Positions 20,073-31,700 of a stretch of DNA of 64,000 nucleotides are shown piece after piece. The notes under the pieces were generated by a model. That model had not been told where the DNA came from. It did no database searches and saw nothing but the letters and a program-made list of their open reading frames with translations. The stretch lies in NCBI RefSeq assembly GCF_009870125.1, contig NC_046680.1:10726001-10790000 (forward strand), read 5' to 3'. This DNA comes from Drosophila pseudoobscura (Eukaryota; Arthropoda; Insecta; Diptera; Drosophilidae). The position numbers and the translations under genes were made by a program. The number at the start of each line of letters is the position of its first letter. Position 1 is the first letter of the stretch.

Positions 20073-20273
20073 ATAGCTTCAGGAACTCGTCGAGCATCCG
20101 CTTGCGCTGCTGGTGGAGCGCCTGTTCCGAGAGCAAATACATTCCGATGTCGCCAAAGTTTTTCGTTAGTTAGTTGTTCGAGTTGCTGAAGAGCTGGTGT
20201 CATAAGGCGGTGGCCTCATCCGAGCTGTTGCTGCGGCCCAGTCCGCCCAGCGAGGGCTTGCTGTCTGCGGCAT
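20073..20273 (-). CDS. Alternative 3' exon of the zinc/GSE1-like gene, with two internal in-frame stops
   Basis: The acceptor GTGTATTGCAG precedes 20273. The leading AT pairs with the phase-1 donor GCAG/GTAAAA at 21017/21016 to give Asp, so the protein ...TAAAAAA would continue DAADSKPSLGGLGRSNSSDEATAL and stop at TGA (20202-20200). The same frame remains strongly G/C-biased beyond it. After nine codons comes TAA (20172-20170), and after 32 more codons ending NFGDIGMYLL...MLDEFLKL comes TAG (20073-20071; the feature stops at the first base of that codon). No splice acceptor explains entry into the last part. Normal output would end at the TGA; the tail may be reached by readthrough or be a remnant. 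Confidence 0.5.
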
Positions 20274-20645
20274 CTGCAATACACCGAAGTTATAGTTGGA
20301 GAATCTTCTTCGATGGCGGTAGGGGGACAACGAAACCAAAGGCAAATGAAAATGGTACTTTAACTTTAAACAAAAAGGATTTATTCAGGCAATCTCTAAA
20401 GGTATATACTATACTTCACATTTAAATAGGGGCAAATAATAATATTAATTAAAGATTAGGGATTAAAACATTCAGAATTGGATCTAACCAGCGTTGGCAA
20501 TACATTACAAATTCTTGTATAAATAAAAAGATCTCCGACTAACAACTAAATTATCGCTTAGTTAATGTTACTGAAGGTAGATGTTAACTAGTTCCGATCC
20601 GAGGCGACTTTCAAACTTAAACCTAAGCGGAGCCGGGCGGGGGGA
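20274..20645 (-). other. 3' UTR of the long isoform / intron of the alternative form
   Basis: AT-richer than the flanking exons; no coding signal. In the alternative form, the intron would span 20274-21016. Confidence 0.5.
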
Positions 20646-22771
20646 TCATCTGCTGGCCGATGCCGAAGCCGACGCCGATGCCACTGGCTCTGTGTCTGTG
20701 GGCCCTGATTTTGAGCTGGCACTGGTGGACACTTCGTCGCTCGTGGCGATTGGCTTGCCCGTTATGTTCGTGCTGCTGCTGACCACCGGCGGAGTTGTGC
20801 TGCCACTGGTCGTGGAGGTAACCCCCCCGGAAGCAGAGACGGTGTCTGGCGAGGAAGCCACAACCGACACAGGCACCGGTGCCGGGGCCGGCGACACCGA
20901 TAACCGAGTGCGCTGCTTCTCCTCCAGACATTCGCCTGCATCTGGCTTGACCCCACCAGTGGCAGGGGGAGTCGGTGTCGACTCTAGAATCTTTGGGGTC
21001 TCCTCTGAGCTTTTACCTGCTGCTGCTGCTGCTGCAGTGACGCCACTGACAACCGCCGGGAGCGAGGTGTTGGTCTCCGAGGTTGGACTGGCACTGCGTC
21101 GCGAAGAGTTCTCCGGCGAGCTGTCCGGCTTCTCGGGGGCTGCATTCGGGGTGGCCGGCTTCTTTTCGATGGCCGCCGGGGGTGGAGAGCTCTTCAAGGT
21201 CTGCTCCTCCTTGATTGCTGGACCCTGCTCCTTGGTCTCTCCCTGCGACGCTCCATTGGAATCGACTCCGTTCAGCTCGTGGTTGGTTGTGGTTGCTTGA
21301 CTACTGCTGGCGTTGGAGGGCGTCTGGTTGTTGCTAGAGTTGGAGTTGGATCCGGTCAGGTCAAGGGTGGCCGGCTCATGACTGATCGGAACCGCAGCGG
21401 CTTTCTCTACTATCATGGCCGACTGCTGGGCGGCCGCAGCTACAGCCGCCAGGTGGTGCCTCATCGCGTGTGGACTGCCCCCGGCACGTCCTCCGTTGGA
21501 AGACGCCGATCCGGCGATGGGTGGCGTAATCTTGGGCGAGCTGGGATGCGACAGGGGCTGCTGTTGGTGAGCAGCGGTCGGGGTGAGGCCGCTGGCAGCC
21601 GCCGCCGCCGCATGCATGGCCGCCAGGTGGCCGTGGTGGTAGTAGTGACTCATTGTGGCCATGTGCGAGCTGGCCGTCGAGGTGGTGAGGGCCCCTCCGC
21701 TGCTGCTGATGCTGATGCTGCTGGGCGTCGAGGTGGCCGCCTGCTGTTCGGAGCTCAGCTTAACGGCGGCCGTCAGGTTGAGGCTGCTGTGTGGCGAGGA
21801 TGCGGACGAGCTGGAGCCGGCGGTCACAGGAATCGAGTTGCTGTGCACTCCTCCACCTGCAGACGACGTGTGCGGGGGCAGCTGGTGGGCGGCCATGGAG
21901 GCGGGGTGATGCGGGGACATGTGTGGATGGCTCAGGTTCAGGCTGTGGGGATGCGCACTCAGTCCCAGGGCGGCTGCCGAGAATCCTGGGTGCGGAAGAC
22001 CAGGCGCTCCCGGATGGCCCAGCCCCATGGCCGCCTGCTGCAGATGGTGCTGCAGATTGGGCCCGTGTCCTCCCAGTGCGGCCACGCCGGGCAGTCCGGC
22101 CATGCCCAGATTGAGGCCCATGGCCGCATGCGGACTCTGGCGCTGGGCATTGGCCGCCGCCGCATGGTAGTGGGACATTCCGGTCAGGCCGTGCAGGGAG
22201 CCGGGCGGACCGCGTAGGCTCAGGTTGAGGTGGGGAATCATGTTGCCGAGCAGGGTGCGGTTGAGGGGCGAGTAGAGCTGACTGGAGTAGTGGTGGGAGG
22301 CGTTCAGCAGCTGCTGGCGGTCGCGCTCCCGCTCCTCGTCGCGCATCTTTCGCTCGCGGGCCTCCTTCTCCTTCTGCTCCCGCTCGCGCTGCTCCTTCTC
22401 CCGCTGCTCGCGCTCCCGCTCGCGCTGCTCCTTCTCGCGTTGCTCCTTCTCCCTCTGCTCGCGCATCTCACGCTCCTTCTCCCGCATCTCGCGCTCCTTC
22501 TCGCGATGCATCTCCCGCTCGCGCTCCTCCTCGCGGGCCAGGCGCGCCCTGTGCTCCTCCTCCAGCTTGATGCGGTCGTGCATGGCCGGCGAGATGCCCA
22601 GAGCGGCTCCGGGCATCATCGAGTACAGGTGCGAGTAGGGCGACGCCATCTGCGGGTACAGGGCGGCCGCATGGGGATGGGTGTGATGGGCACCGGCGGC
22701 GCGGAACAGCTGGTAGCGATGCTCCAAGTACAGAGGATCCGAGTACTGCAGTCCCGCGGGGTTCAAGAATG
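20646..22771 (-). CDS. Zinc/GSE1-like gene, large 3' exon (long isoform stop)
   Basis: A 67-nt intron (22838-22772) precedes it. It reads [20 protein letters not shown], a His/Ala/Pro-rich stretch, then an unbroken charged helix ([20 protein letters not shown] and similar, about 90 residues), then Ala/Ser/His low complexity and a final Ser/Thr-rich part ending ASASASASR with TGA at 20648-20646. An internal donor GCAG/GTAAAA at 21017/21016 can shorten it and join the exon at 20273. The 123 codons after that donor keep the frame and codon bias, so both forms are plausible. Confidence 0.85.
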
Positions 22772-25700
22772 CTGCAAGGGATCGAAAGGGAGCACATTAG
22801 AGCTGGCCATGACAGCGAAGAGAGTTCTCGATTCTTACCTGCTGGTGGAAGCCCCGGCAGGCCCGGAAAGTGTGAGTAGGCCTCCAGGGGGAAGGCTCCC
22901 GCCGGATGCATCAGCCGCTCGTCCGATCTGTACGGCTGGAAGCCGCTCCGGGCCAGCATCTCCGGCTGCATGGCCGCGCTCTGGGGCGTGTGGCTCAGCC
23001 GGGCGATCTTCTCCGGCGGCTGGGGCGACGGTGGAGAGCGCTTCTTGCTGCCCCCCATTCGGTCGTCCCCGCCTCCACTGTTGGCCATGCCACGCTCGGC
23101 TCCGCCGCGACCCGCCACTGAATTCATCGACCCCTGGCCCACCGACGTGGCCGGCGGTCCTTGGGCCACAGATGTGGGCACATTTCGGTCCCCGCCCACG
23201 TCCTCCTCCTTGATGTCCGCCTGCTTGGCCAGAGTCCGCAAGGCTGCCGCAAAGGATCCGCGACTGTTGGCCGCTGCGGCCGCGCTTAAGGCCCCCGGGG
23301 GCATCCCCACGCCAGCCAACTGCTGCTGCACTGCAGCGGCCACCGCCTGCTGTTGCGCCTGGTGTTGCTGCTGTTGCTGCTGCTGTTGCTGTTGCTGGTG
23401 TTGTTGCTGCTGCTGCTGCTGGTGCGTCTGATGCTGGTGCTGCTGCTGTGGCGACGGGGTGCCGATGTGGTTGCTGGGCAGGCCGTGGTTCAGCAGGCCA
23501 CTACCCTGCGTGGGGGGCACCGGGCTTCCGGCCACACCGGAGCCCGGCGGCGTCTGCAGGTGATGCGGCACGGGGATGTGCGGTGCCGGGCTGGTTGCCG
23601 GTCGCTTTTGTCCAGCCTTGGGTGGCGCTGTAACGGGAAGAGGGGGGGGGACGGGGTTCGGTTAGCAATGGCAATGACGAATGTACTGTGGGATGACTCC
23701 GCCCTTCAAGTGGGAATCTGAGACCAATCCGCGTTTGACAAAATTCAACAGAATGCATATACAGATGGGACAGGGGCAGGGTCGGGGACGGGGGTTCCTC
23801 CTGTGTCGGATTTCCTTTGCTAATAACTGATTGATGTCGACTCTCCGCGTGTCGACCAAAAATTGCGCATTCGCCCCGTTGCATTTGCGGCAATTTGCAT
23901 GCCTATGGAGGAGCGAACACCCACTGGGTGGACACTGGCGTGGCCGATGTGGTGGCGCCACCGTCAGCGATGGACGAATGCAAATTGCAAAGGCCTGAAA
24001 CTTGCATTTCGGACACGGCTCACTGAGGCATGCAGTGGCATGGAGCCAGCAAGGCCGGTAGTGGGCGGATGGAACACTTCTCTACCTTTGATACACCCTT
24101 AGCATCGCTTCCGCCCCTCGCGGTCGCCACACTTGCCTTTTGAAGGGTCCTCCGCTTGTCGCAAATTGCACGCCCAACGAATTTATCGATTCTCGTTGCT
24201 CGTTTTCGGGTTGCCCGCTGCGAAATTGCTTTCAGATATGACAGCCACCAGTCGACCAGTCGACCAGTCCACCCCCATCCCATCCCATCCCATCCCATCC
24301 CATCCCACTTCGCTGCGCTATGTTCTGTTCCGTTCCGCTCCATTCCGCCCCAGCTCTTGCCAGCTCCGCCCCTTTCAGGTCAGCTCAGGTGATGGTTGCA
24401 GCAGCCGCCCACGAATCCCGACTCGACTCTGCTCGACTCTCGAATCGCCTGTCGCATTCAATGCCAAATGGAATTTGCAACGACAACATCGATGACATCG
24501 TGGCTGTTGTCCGAAATAAAAGGAAGGAGCGGAGCGAGGCGAGGCGGAGCAGAGCGGGGTATGTACTATGGATGTACGTAGGATTGGAAACCATTTCGCA
24601 GGTCCTTTGTGTACATTAAAGCCCCTCCCGACGCGTCCCCGAGCCTGGAACATTCCTCAACTGGAAAGGCAGTTGAGATTTCAACTAGAAAACCCAACAG
24701 CCAAAAAAATATACAATATAGGGAAAATATTTAGCATTTCGGTTAAAAACAACAGAGGCCCACATCCAAGGGGCGGTGGAAAGAAAAGGAAAACAACTGC
24801 AACATGGCTAAAGCCTCCATTCCCTTCCTTGACAATCCCTTACATCACTTCCACTTCATAGATTGGGTTTGTCTGGTATTTCTGTTGCATTTATTTAACG
24901 ACTATCTCGACCCCAAACCGAGCCGACTTCGTTCTGGGAGAGTTTTTCTTCCGGTAGATGCATCCCTAGAATGTTTTGAGTTCTGTTGTTGTAGCAGCAG
25001 CAGCAACAACAGGCTCTGCCAGGACTCATCATCATCATCGTCATCATGATAGGGTCTGGGACGCATAAGCTCCTGGTTTAGAGCGTTTTGTGTCGTTTAT
25101 AAGAGAGGTGGGACCCCGTCCGTCTCTCTCCACCCCTGGTGGTGCCCCTGGTTCTCCCCCCCCCCTTGACGAGTGTATTTACCAAACTAAGCCCAAATAA
25201 TGCCCGAAACTGCAGCAGAGCAACATTCGATGTAGACTACAACAATAAAATTCCGACGTCGAACCACTGCGAATGTGAATGCCGTGAGGGGAGAGGGGGC
25301 CAGAGAGGGGGCCCGAGGGTGCGGTGCCACTACGAATGCGGGGAGAGTGTTGCCCCTGCTGCACGGAGCAAAACCAAACAAAGCTTCTCGACGGCTCGAT
25401 GGCTGGATGGTTGCCACTCTGCCCAACTCCCAAGTGCGGGGGGGCGGAGTATGGAGAATCTCCTAGTTGCTAGCTGGAAATCTGCCTAAACCCCTTGCCG
25501 CACCTCCCCCCTCCTGTCTCTCTATCCCTTGGACTGTTTGCCATGCAATGCCTGTTTGTTTGCATGGGTTTTGTGTACTTCAACATGTTCCCAGAGCCAG
25601 AACCAGAACCAGGGCCAGACCCGGACCCGGACCCGGACCCACTCGTAGTCCCCGAACATGCCACACCGTTACCGTCATTTTGCATTGCCACACCCTGCAG

Positions 25701-28700
25701 CAGGCCCAGTGAGAGACAGAGTACGAGAGAGCGCTGCTCAGCTTTGCATTGAGAAGGCAATAGCAATATTTGCCGAATTTAATCAGCGCACTGACACGAG
25801 CCCAAGAGGCACCACAAAACACGCCTACCATCGGATGTGGACCGACGAGACGGAGTCCCATCCAAGCATTTCGGAATTCGGCATTTGTCCATCAAACAAT
25901 CTGTGAGCATCGAGTGGGTGGCAGGTGGAAGCATCTCTTTAAGGATGCAGCCCCCGATCAGATCAGTGGCAGGCTTTCCAGATCTATCCACTGGCATCTA
26001 CTGGATCCATCTAATCATCTCTTAATCACTTTTAATTGCCTTTTTCTACGGGCATTTAATGAATATTTGAATAAGCTCTCCAGAGCCTGGACTCCTGGTT
26101 GAATTGTGATTCGAAATCTGCACTCAATTGATTCATCCATCATTTATTAGCTCTGCTGCATCGGCTGTTGTTCTGTTAATTTCCTCAAATGAAAATCTAA
26201 TTTTCCAAAGTCAATTAAGTGAACACCAGACTGGGACTGGGACTGGGACTGGGACTGGGACTGGGAGAGGGACAGCCACAACAGAATGCAATCATAACTG
26301 CCAATAAATAAATGCTGAATAAATTATGCACTGGACAATGGATCCAGTACTACAGACCCTACTGCCGCATCTACGAATCGGAATCATCCTTTTTGCAAAA
26401 TAGGCAATGGCTATTATTATTATTATAATTATTATTATTGTTGTTGGACCACGAGCATGAGAGTTTATCATTATTGCTGCTGGATGGATGCTGTTTGTCG
26501 TGGCATTTGTCACATTTTCGTATTTTCGAATTTTCAAATTTTGTGTTCCATTCGGCAAAATTGGTTTTTGTCGCTTGGGTTAATTAAAATGTTGCCTATT
26601 CCGATTCGGAATGCACCCAACCACAGAGCATTCAGTGGCCCCACATGCCCCCTCCCCCACCCCCACCCCCACAACGCCGCATGAACAGGACATTGTTCAC
26701 ATTAACACATGTTTCCATCCTCATCCATCCTCACCTCCGGGCGAGTCCCCCCATCCCATTCGATATTATGCTAAACTCAGGCAGACCCATCCCCCATCTC
26801 ATCCCTGGACAGCCCCACACAGCCCACACACAGGACATACGCAGCCATGTGGAGTGGCCGAAAATTCCTTGCATTGGAGAACTGTCAGCATTCACAGGCG
26901 ATTATTCCACCACAACTAATTACAGTGGCAAACGGAGGGGAGGCTGCTGCCCGGCCCTCCTCCCACCGGCCATGGGGCTTTGGGGCTATGGTGCTACTGT
27001 GGCCAGGACATGTTTAGGTCAGCCACAGGACGAAATTCAGATGGCCAAAGTGCACTCTTGGCCAGGCCATGAATAATTTATTTAATAAATACATTCACAA
27101 TTAAATCAAATGCGAAAATTGTGTGGCCTGGTCAGAGGACTCTGGACACTGGGACACTCTCTCTAATTACAGCAGAGAGAGGGAGAGAGCCTAGAATGGG
27201 CGTGGAATGGGCCTGGAATGGACCAAATATCTGTGCTTGGAATCCTTAAAGTCTTGGATAAAGCATAGGCTCTTCTTTCGAGTGAGGATTACAAGATGTT
27301 CGATCTGCAAGATGAATTCTGGTGCCTCTGCCTCTTCCACACCGAAATACAGGTGCCAATTAGTATCCTGTTTGTGTGCTTTGTGCGGGCACCAAGCATA
27401 TTCAATAATTCGCCTCCGCATGGGGGCCAGGCCAATATATTCCAATCAGCAGCAACATTCCCCCTGTAGCCGCCTGCAGCCTTAAGAAACCACCTCCTGG
27501 CAGGCTCCTGTGCCAGCATCCTTCTGCCATAGAATCCGAATCTTTGGTATTAATTTACTTTCGCATTCTGCAGCGTGTGTCTCGGACTGTGTGTGTGTCC
27601 GTGTGGAGCACAAATTAATTATAAATTAAGTTTGATTCCGTTGCAGTGCGGCCTGGTCTCCCCTCCCTCCCTCCACCCTATTGTACCAGCTGTGTCCTGT
27701 GGATGTCCTGCGGCTGGTGGGGCACTGCAGCAGTGGACGGCCGTCAACTGCTTCTGCGGTTTCATATGCAATTATTTGTTCCATTTGTGCTGTGCCCCGA
27801 CCCATGTCGACAGCTGCCTCAAAGCACGGTGGTGGGGCTTCGGGGTCCGGGCTCCTTTTGCCCGGCTGGTCCTGGCCACACACGCCCCGGGAGCTTTTGC
27901 GGCTGCCGCAGCACAATGAAAATCGGACAGGCAATCCAAAAGGAAAGACTCTCTCCCTACTTCCTCCTCCTCCTCCTCCTCCTCTCATGGCGAAGCTGTA
28001 GACCAGCCGGAAGCTGGAAAGAGGTGGCACAGGAGCTTGGGAATTTAGTTAGTTGGCAGCTCATGCATTAATTATGGCTGGTCTGTTGCGGTTCCAAAGA
28101 CCCCCACTGCCATTTCCAGCAGGACATCACAGCAGTGGACACAAGGACAAGGAGTGCAGCAGCTTCGCAAAAGACGGGGCAGGGCAGAGGACGACAGGAG
28201 CCAGAACTGACCGCAGGAACCGAGTCCCAGCCGGATCTGACCCGACTAGACCATCAATTTAGACCATCGACCATCGACAGCACAGACCCATGCCCATGCC
28301 CCATCGGGAACGGAAGGACTGTGGTCACGCCTCCATTTAGCCAACTAAAATTACCAGAATTTTCCCCAGGTCGGGGGAGGAGGCAGTGTAATATGATTTG
28401 GGCGGCACAGCCAGGTCGCATCCCGCATCCCGGCCTGGCCGCTTGGACCCACTGACCATGGCCGTGCCCGGGCCAAACAAGGTTATTAGACACACAAAGC
28501 CACAATAAATATGCATAGTAATTTCATACATTATCGTGCAGTTGCATACAGTTCCTGTGTACAGTGCAGGAAGCCCCAACACATCCCCCCAACAGGTCCT
28601 GAGCATCCGGCACATCCTGCTGCTGCTGCGATGCCTGGCTGCAGTCAGGAGCCTTGACAAAAGTTGAATTCGCTAATTGGAAGTCGATACCATTCAAAAG

Positions 28701-31700
28701 CTCTCCTTCTAGTGAATTTGCTTATCAAATGATTTGCAAATTCCTAATCCAACTTCTAATCAAAATTTGATCCTAATTGGTAGCTGATATTCTGCTTCTG
28801 CTCAGGATGGTGCTTGCTTGTAGGAAAGCCAACATGGAATTGCTTTTGATACAATTCCCCAAAAACAATCGTAGCACAGGAGAAATCGGAGATGTTTGCT
28901 TTCGGATTGCATGCGGAATCCCTTTGGTTTTGAGAGTAATTTCGAAGGTAATTCGGCAACGAATGCTGAAAGGACATCGCAAGGTACAAGGTGATGCTGG
29001 ACAGATTTGGGCATAAGAAATGGCATACATTTTGTGGAGAGCTCTTTCCACTTTTTTCCATGTGATTCGTGGGAATACCCCACTCTCTCTCCCGCCCTCT
29101 TTTGGCCCGGCCCTCGACTAATTACAACTTGTCGCACTTCAAAGTAAAACCCCACAAAACGGTTGTATTTCAACCCTCGAAAAATTCGTAGAAATATTGT
29201 TTTTTATTTGTTGCTGCAGACACCCGCGTCCCAGAAGCAGCAATTAAAAGTTGTTCCGTGTATTTTTGAATAATTGTCGAATAATTTCATGGAATTAAAC
29301 ATCGATTTTAAGGACGCAGAACATTCCCCTTTTTGTATCTATCTCTTTCTGTGCCTTTTAGCCCCCACAAGCAAAAGAGTTCGTTTTAATTAATTGGAAA
29401 AGCAAAAGGATTCCAGTAATTTTGTCTACACGATGCCGAAAATTGCTCGACTGCATTCCGGCACGCAAAAGGATGTGAGGCAAGGAGATGCCAAAGGATG
29501 CGGCATGGAGGTGGCCAGCGGGGGAGACGGCTGCGTGGAGCAAGAAAAATGTTTGCGAACTTTTCGGCTCGCATTCGTACACAATTTAAATAGTTTGCAG
29601 TCGCATTCTGCAGCACTCGGTAGCACACACGCAGACAGAAGGGGTCGTGGCAGGACTATCGTGTGTACACAGACAATAAACAAGTGCCAGGAATCACGAA
29701 CACAAAGGAGAATGCGAGGGATCCAAGGCAGGTTCCAGTGCCAGAGGAGGCCACAGGACGCCACAGGAGCAGAAACAGCTGCCAGTACAAGCCGAGCATT
29801 CCTTCTCCTCTTCGTTTCTCTCTCTCTCCCTCTCTCTCTGTCTCTGTGGCAATACCGTGTCTGGAGAGGAGGCATGTCCAGAATGAAGGAATTCCACACT
29901 GGAAATTCCCAGCAAGCGCCCAAGAAATGCACAACTCGACTCCAGGCAGGCAGGACATTCCAAGGCCAGCAGCAACGCATTTATGGCGGTGCATAAGCGG
30001 CACATACCAGCCAGAGATCCAGCCTCAAGGGTCCTGCTAGATGGCTCTCAACTTTAAACCCCGCCGCAGGAAAGCTGAAGATCTGTTGGATGTGTGTTGC
30101 ACCCTGGAAGCCAGGCTTCAAAGGCAAATGCACGTTCCAGGATTCCTCTCAGAGAGTCCATCAAGGCGGCTTCAGTTCCAGAGAAGCAGCTCTCAACTAT
30201 TTTCCTTTGGGGACCCGCCCACACTGCTCTCGAAAGTATTTCCAATTAATCTCTAAGAAAAAACAGACGTCAAAGGGAAAGAGGCAGCGCTCAAGTGCTG
30301 AAACTGGCAGCCATATGCCGAGGACTTTGCCAAGACAGGGCCAGGAAATGAATAAGGATGCAGTTACACATTTGCATAGTAAACGCACAAGCGTGTATGT
30401 GTGTGTGTGTGCTTGAAGGACATGCCTGAAATACCACTGGCTCAGGAGGGAGCCAGGATACTTGACTGTGAGGCTGTGACACGGCACGGCACGATTACTG
30501 GTATCCTGCAGCCCAGCCAACTCCTGGCTCTTGTCGGAAATGATAACTATTTAGGGGGACATTTCTCGGGTAGCTGTTTCTCTGGCTGAAGGACTCAAGC
30601 CCTGCGGCACGGATGATACTTACAGTAGATCGTATGTCTAGCCCTTGCTTGATGGGGAAACTCACCTGAAAGAGACAGAGAACCAAAAGGGTGCACAAAT
30701 TAGTATGGATTTACATAAATTATAATGTATTTTCCAGCGAAAAACTATCATATATCCCGGGAGTATCTGTATAATCTGAGCGGACGACTGCTGATGGCTG
30801 GATGGATGGATGGATTGCCAACGTCAGCAATGATAAGGATAAGTATGAGGGACAGACAGGGATGACAGGAGAAGTCCGCCTTCTGATTAAGTTGCACACA
30901 ACTAAGTCCGCTTAATCCTGGCAACAGTTTCGCAGGATTTCCTGGGACTTGAATTGGTTTCCCTTTTTATGGTCACCTCCCCCTCAGCAACAACAACAAG
31001 CAACCCTCCCTCATGGTCCCCAGGGGTCTTTTGTATGCATTGTAATGCCTAATTTTGGCCACAAGGGACAGGGAGACAGAGCCCGCAACCCAACCCAAAT
31101 CCAAACCAATTCAGACCCGCAAAGGCGACAACCGGCAGTCGACAGTCGACAGCCGACAGCCGACGAGCACTTTGTTAATCCCGTATTTATGCGCAATTAC
31201 GTATTTTTCGCATTAGTCAGCCAAGCAGTCAGCTTCGGGCGAGGACTATGAGAGTCCGGAGTAGGAGAAGGAGGAGGAGTGCGAGTCGGAGCCGGAGTAC
31301 GAGTCGGAGTCCGAGTTGGAGTTAGAGTCGAGACGGATTGCGGATTCCGAGTCTCGGGTGTCTAAGGGATGTTGGGAGATGCCTTCAGCCCCTGCCACTG
31401 CCACTGCCACTGCCTCCGCCTCTGTCTCTGTCTCTGTCTATGGGTTGTTGTCCTCGCCTCACCCGCCCTGTTGCACCCTTTGCCCTGCACAGTTGATCCT
31501 TTTATTTAGTATTTTCCTCTCCTTTTTTGCCATAGACCATGTTGTGGCTGCCTTTTCTTGGCTTAGCGCTGTCGCACCCCCTGCTCTTTGGCTGCTCCTT
31601 GGTCCTCCTGTCTCCTGTTTTCTGGGCTGCTCCTAGCTGCTCCTGGGCTGCTGTTGATTCTTTTTATCTTTCCAGTGAAAGGCGTTGCTGGGTCTCGCCT

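Noticed and set aside
21279..23213. Long plus-strand open frames of about 310-330 codons across the GSE1-like exons
   Set aside because: They are antisense shadows of G/C-biased codons. The minus frame joins in phase to neighbouring exons, while the plus frames consist of Gly/Arg/Leu low complexity without splice support.
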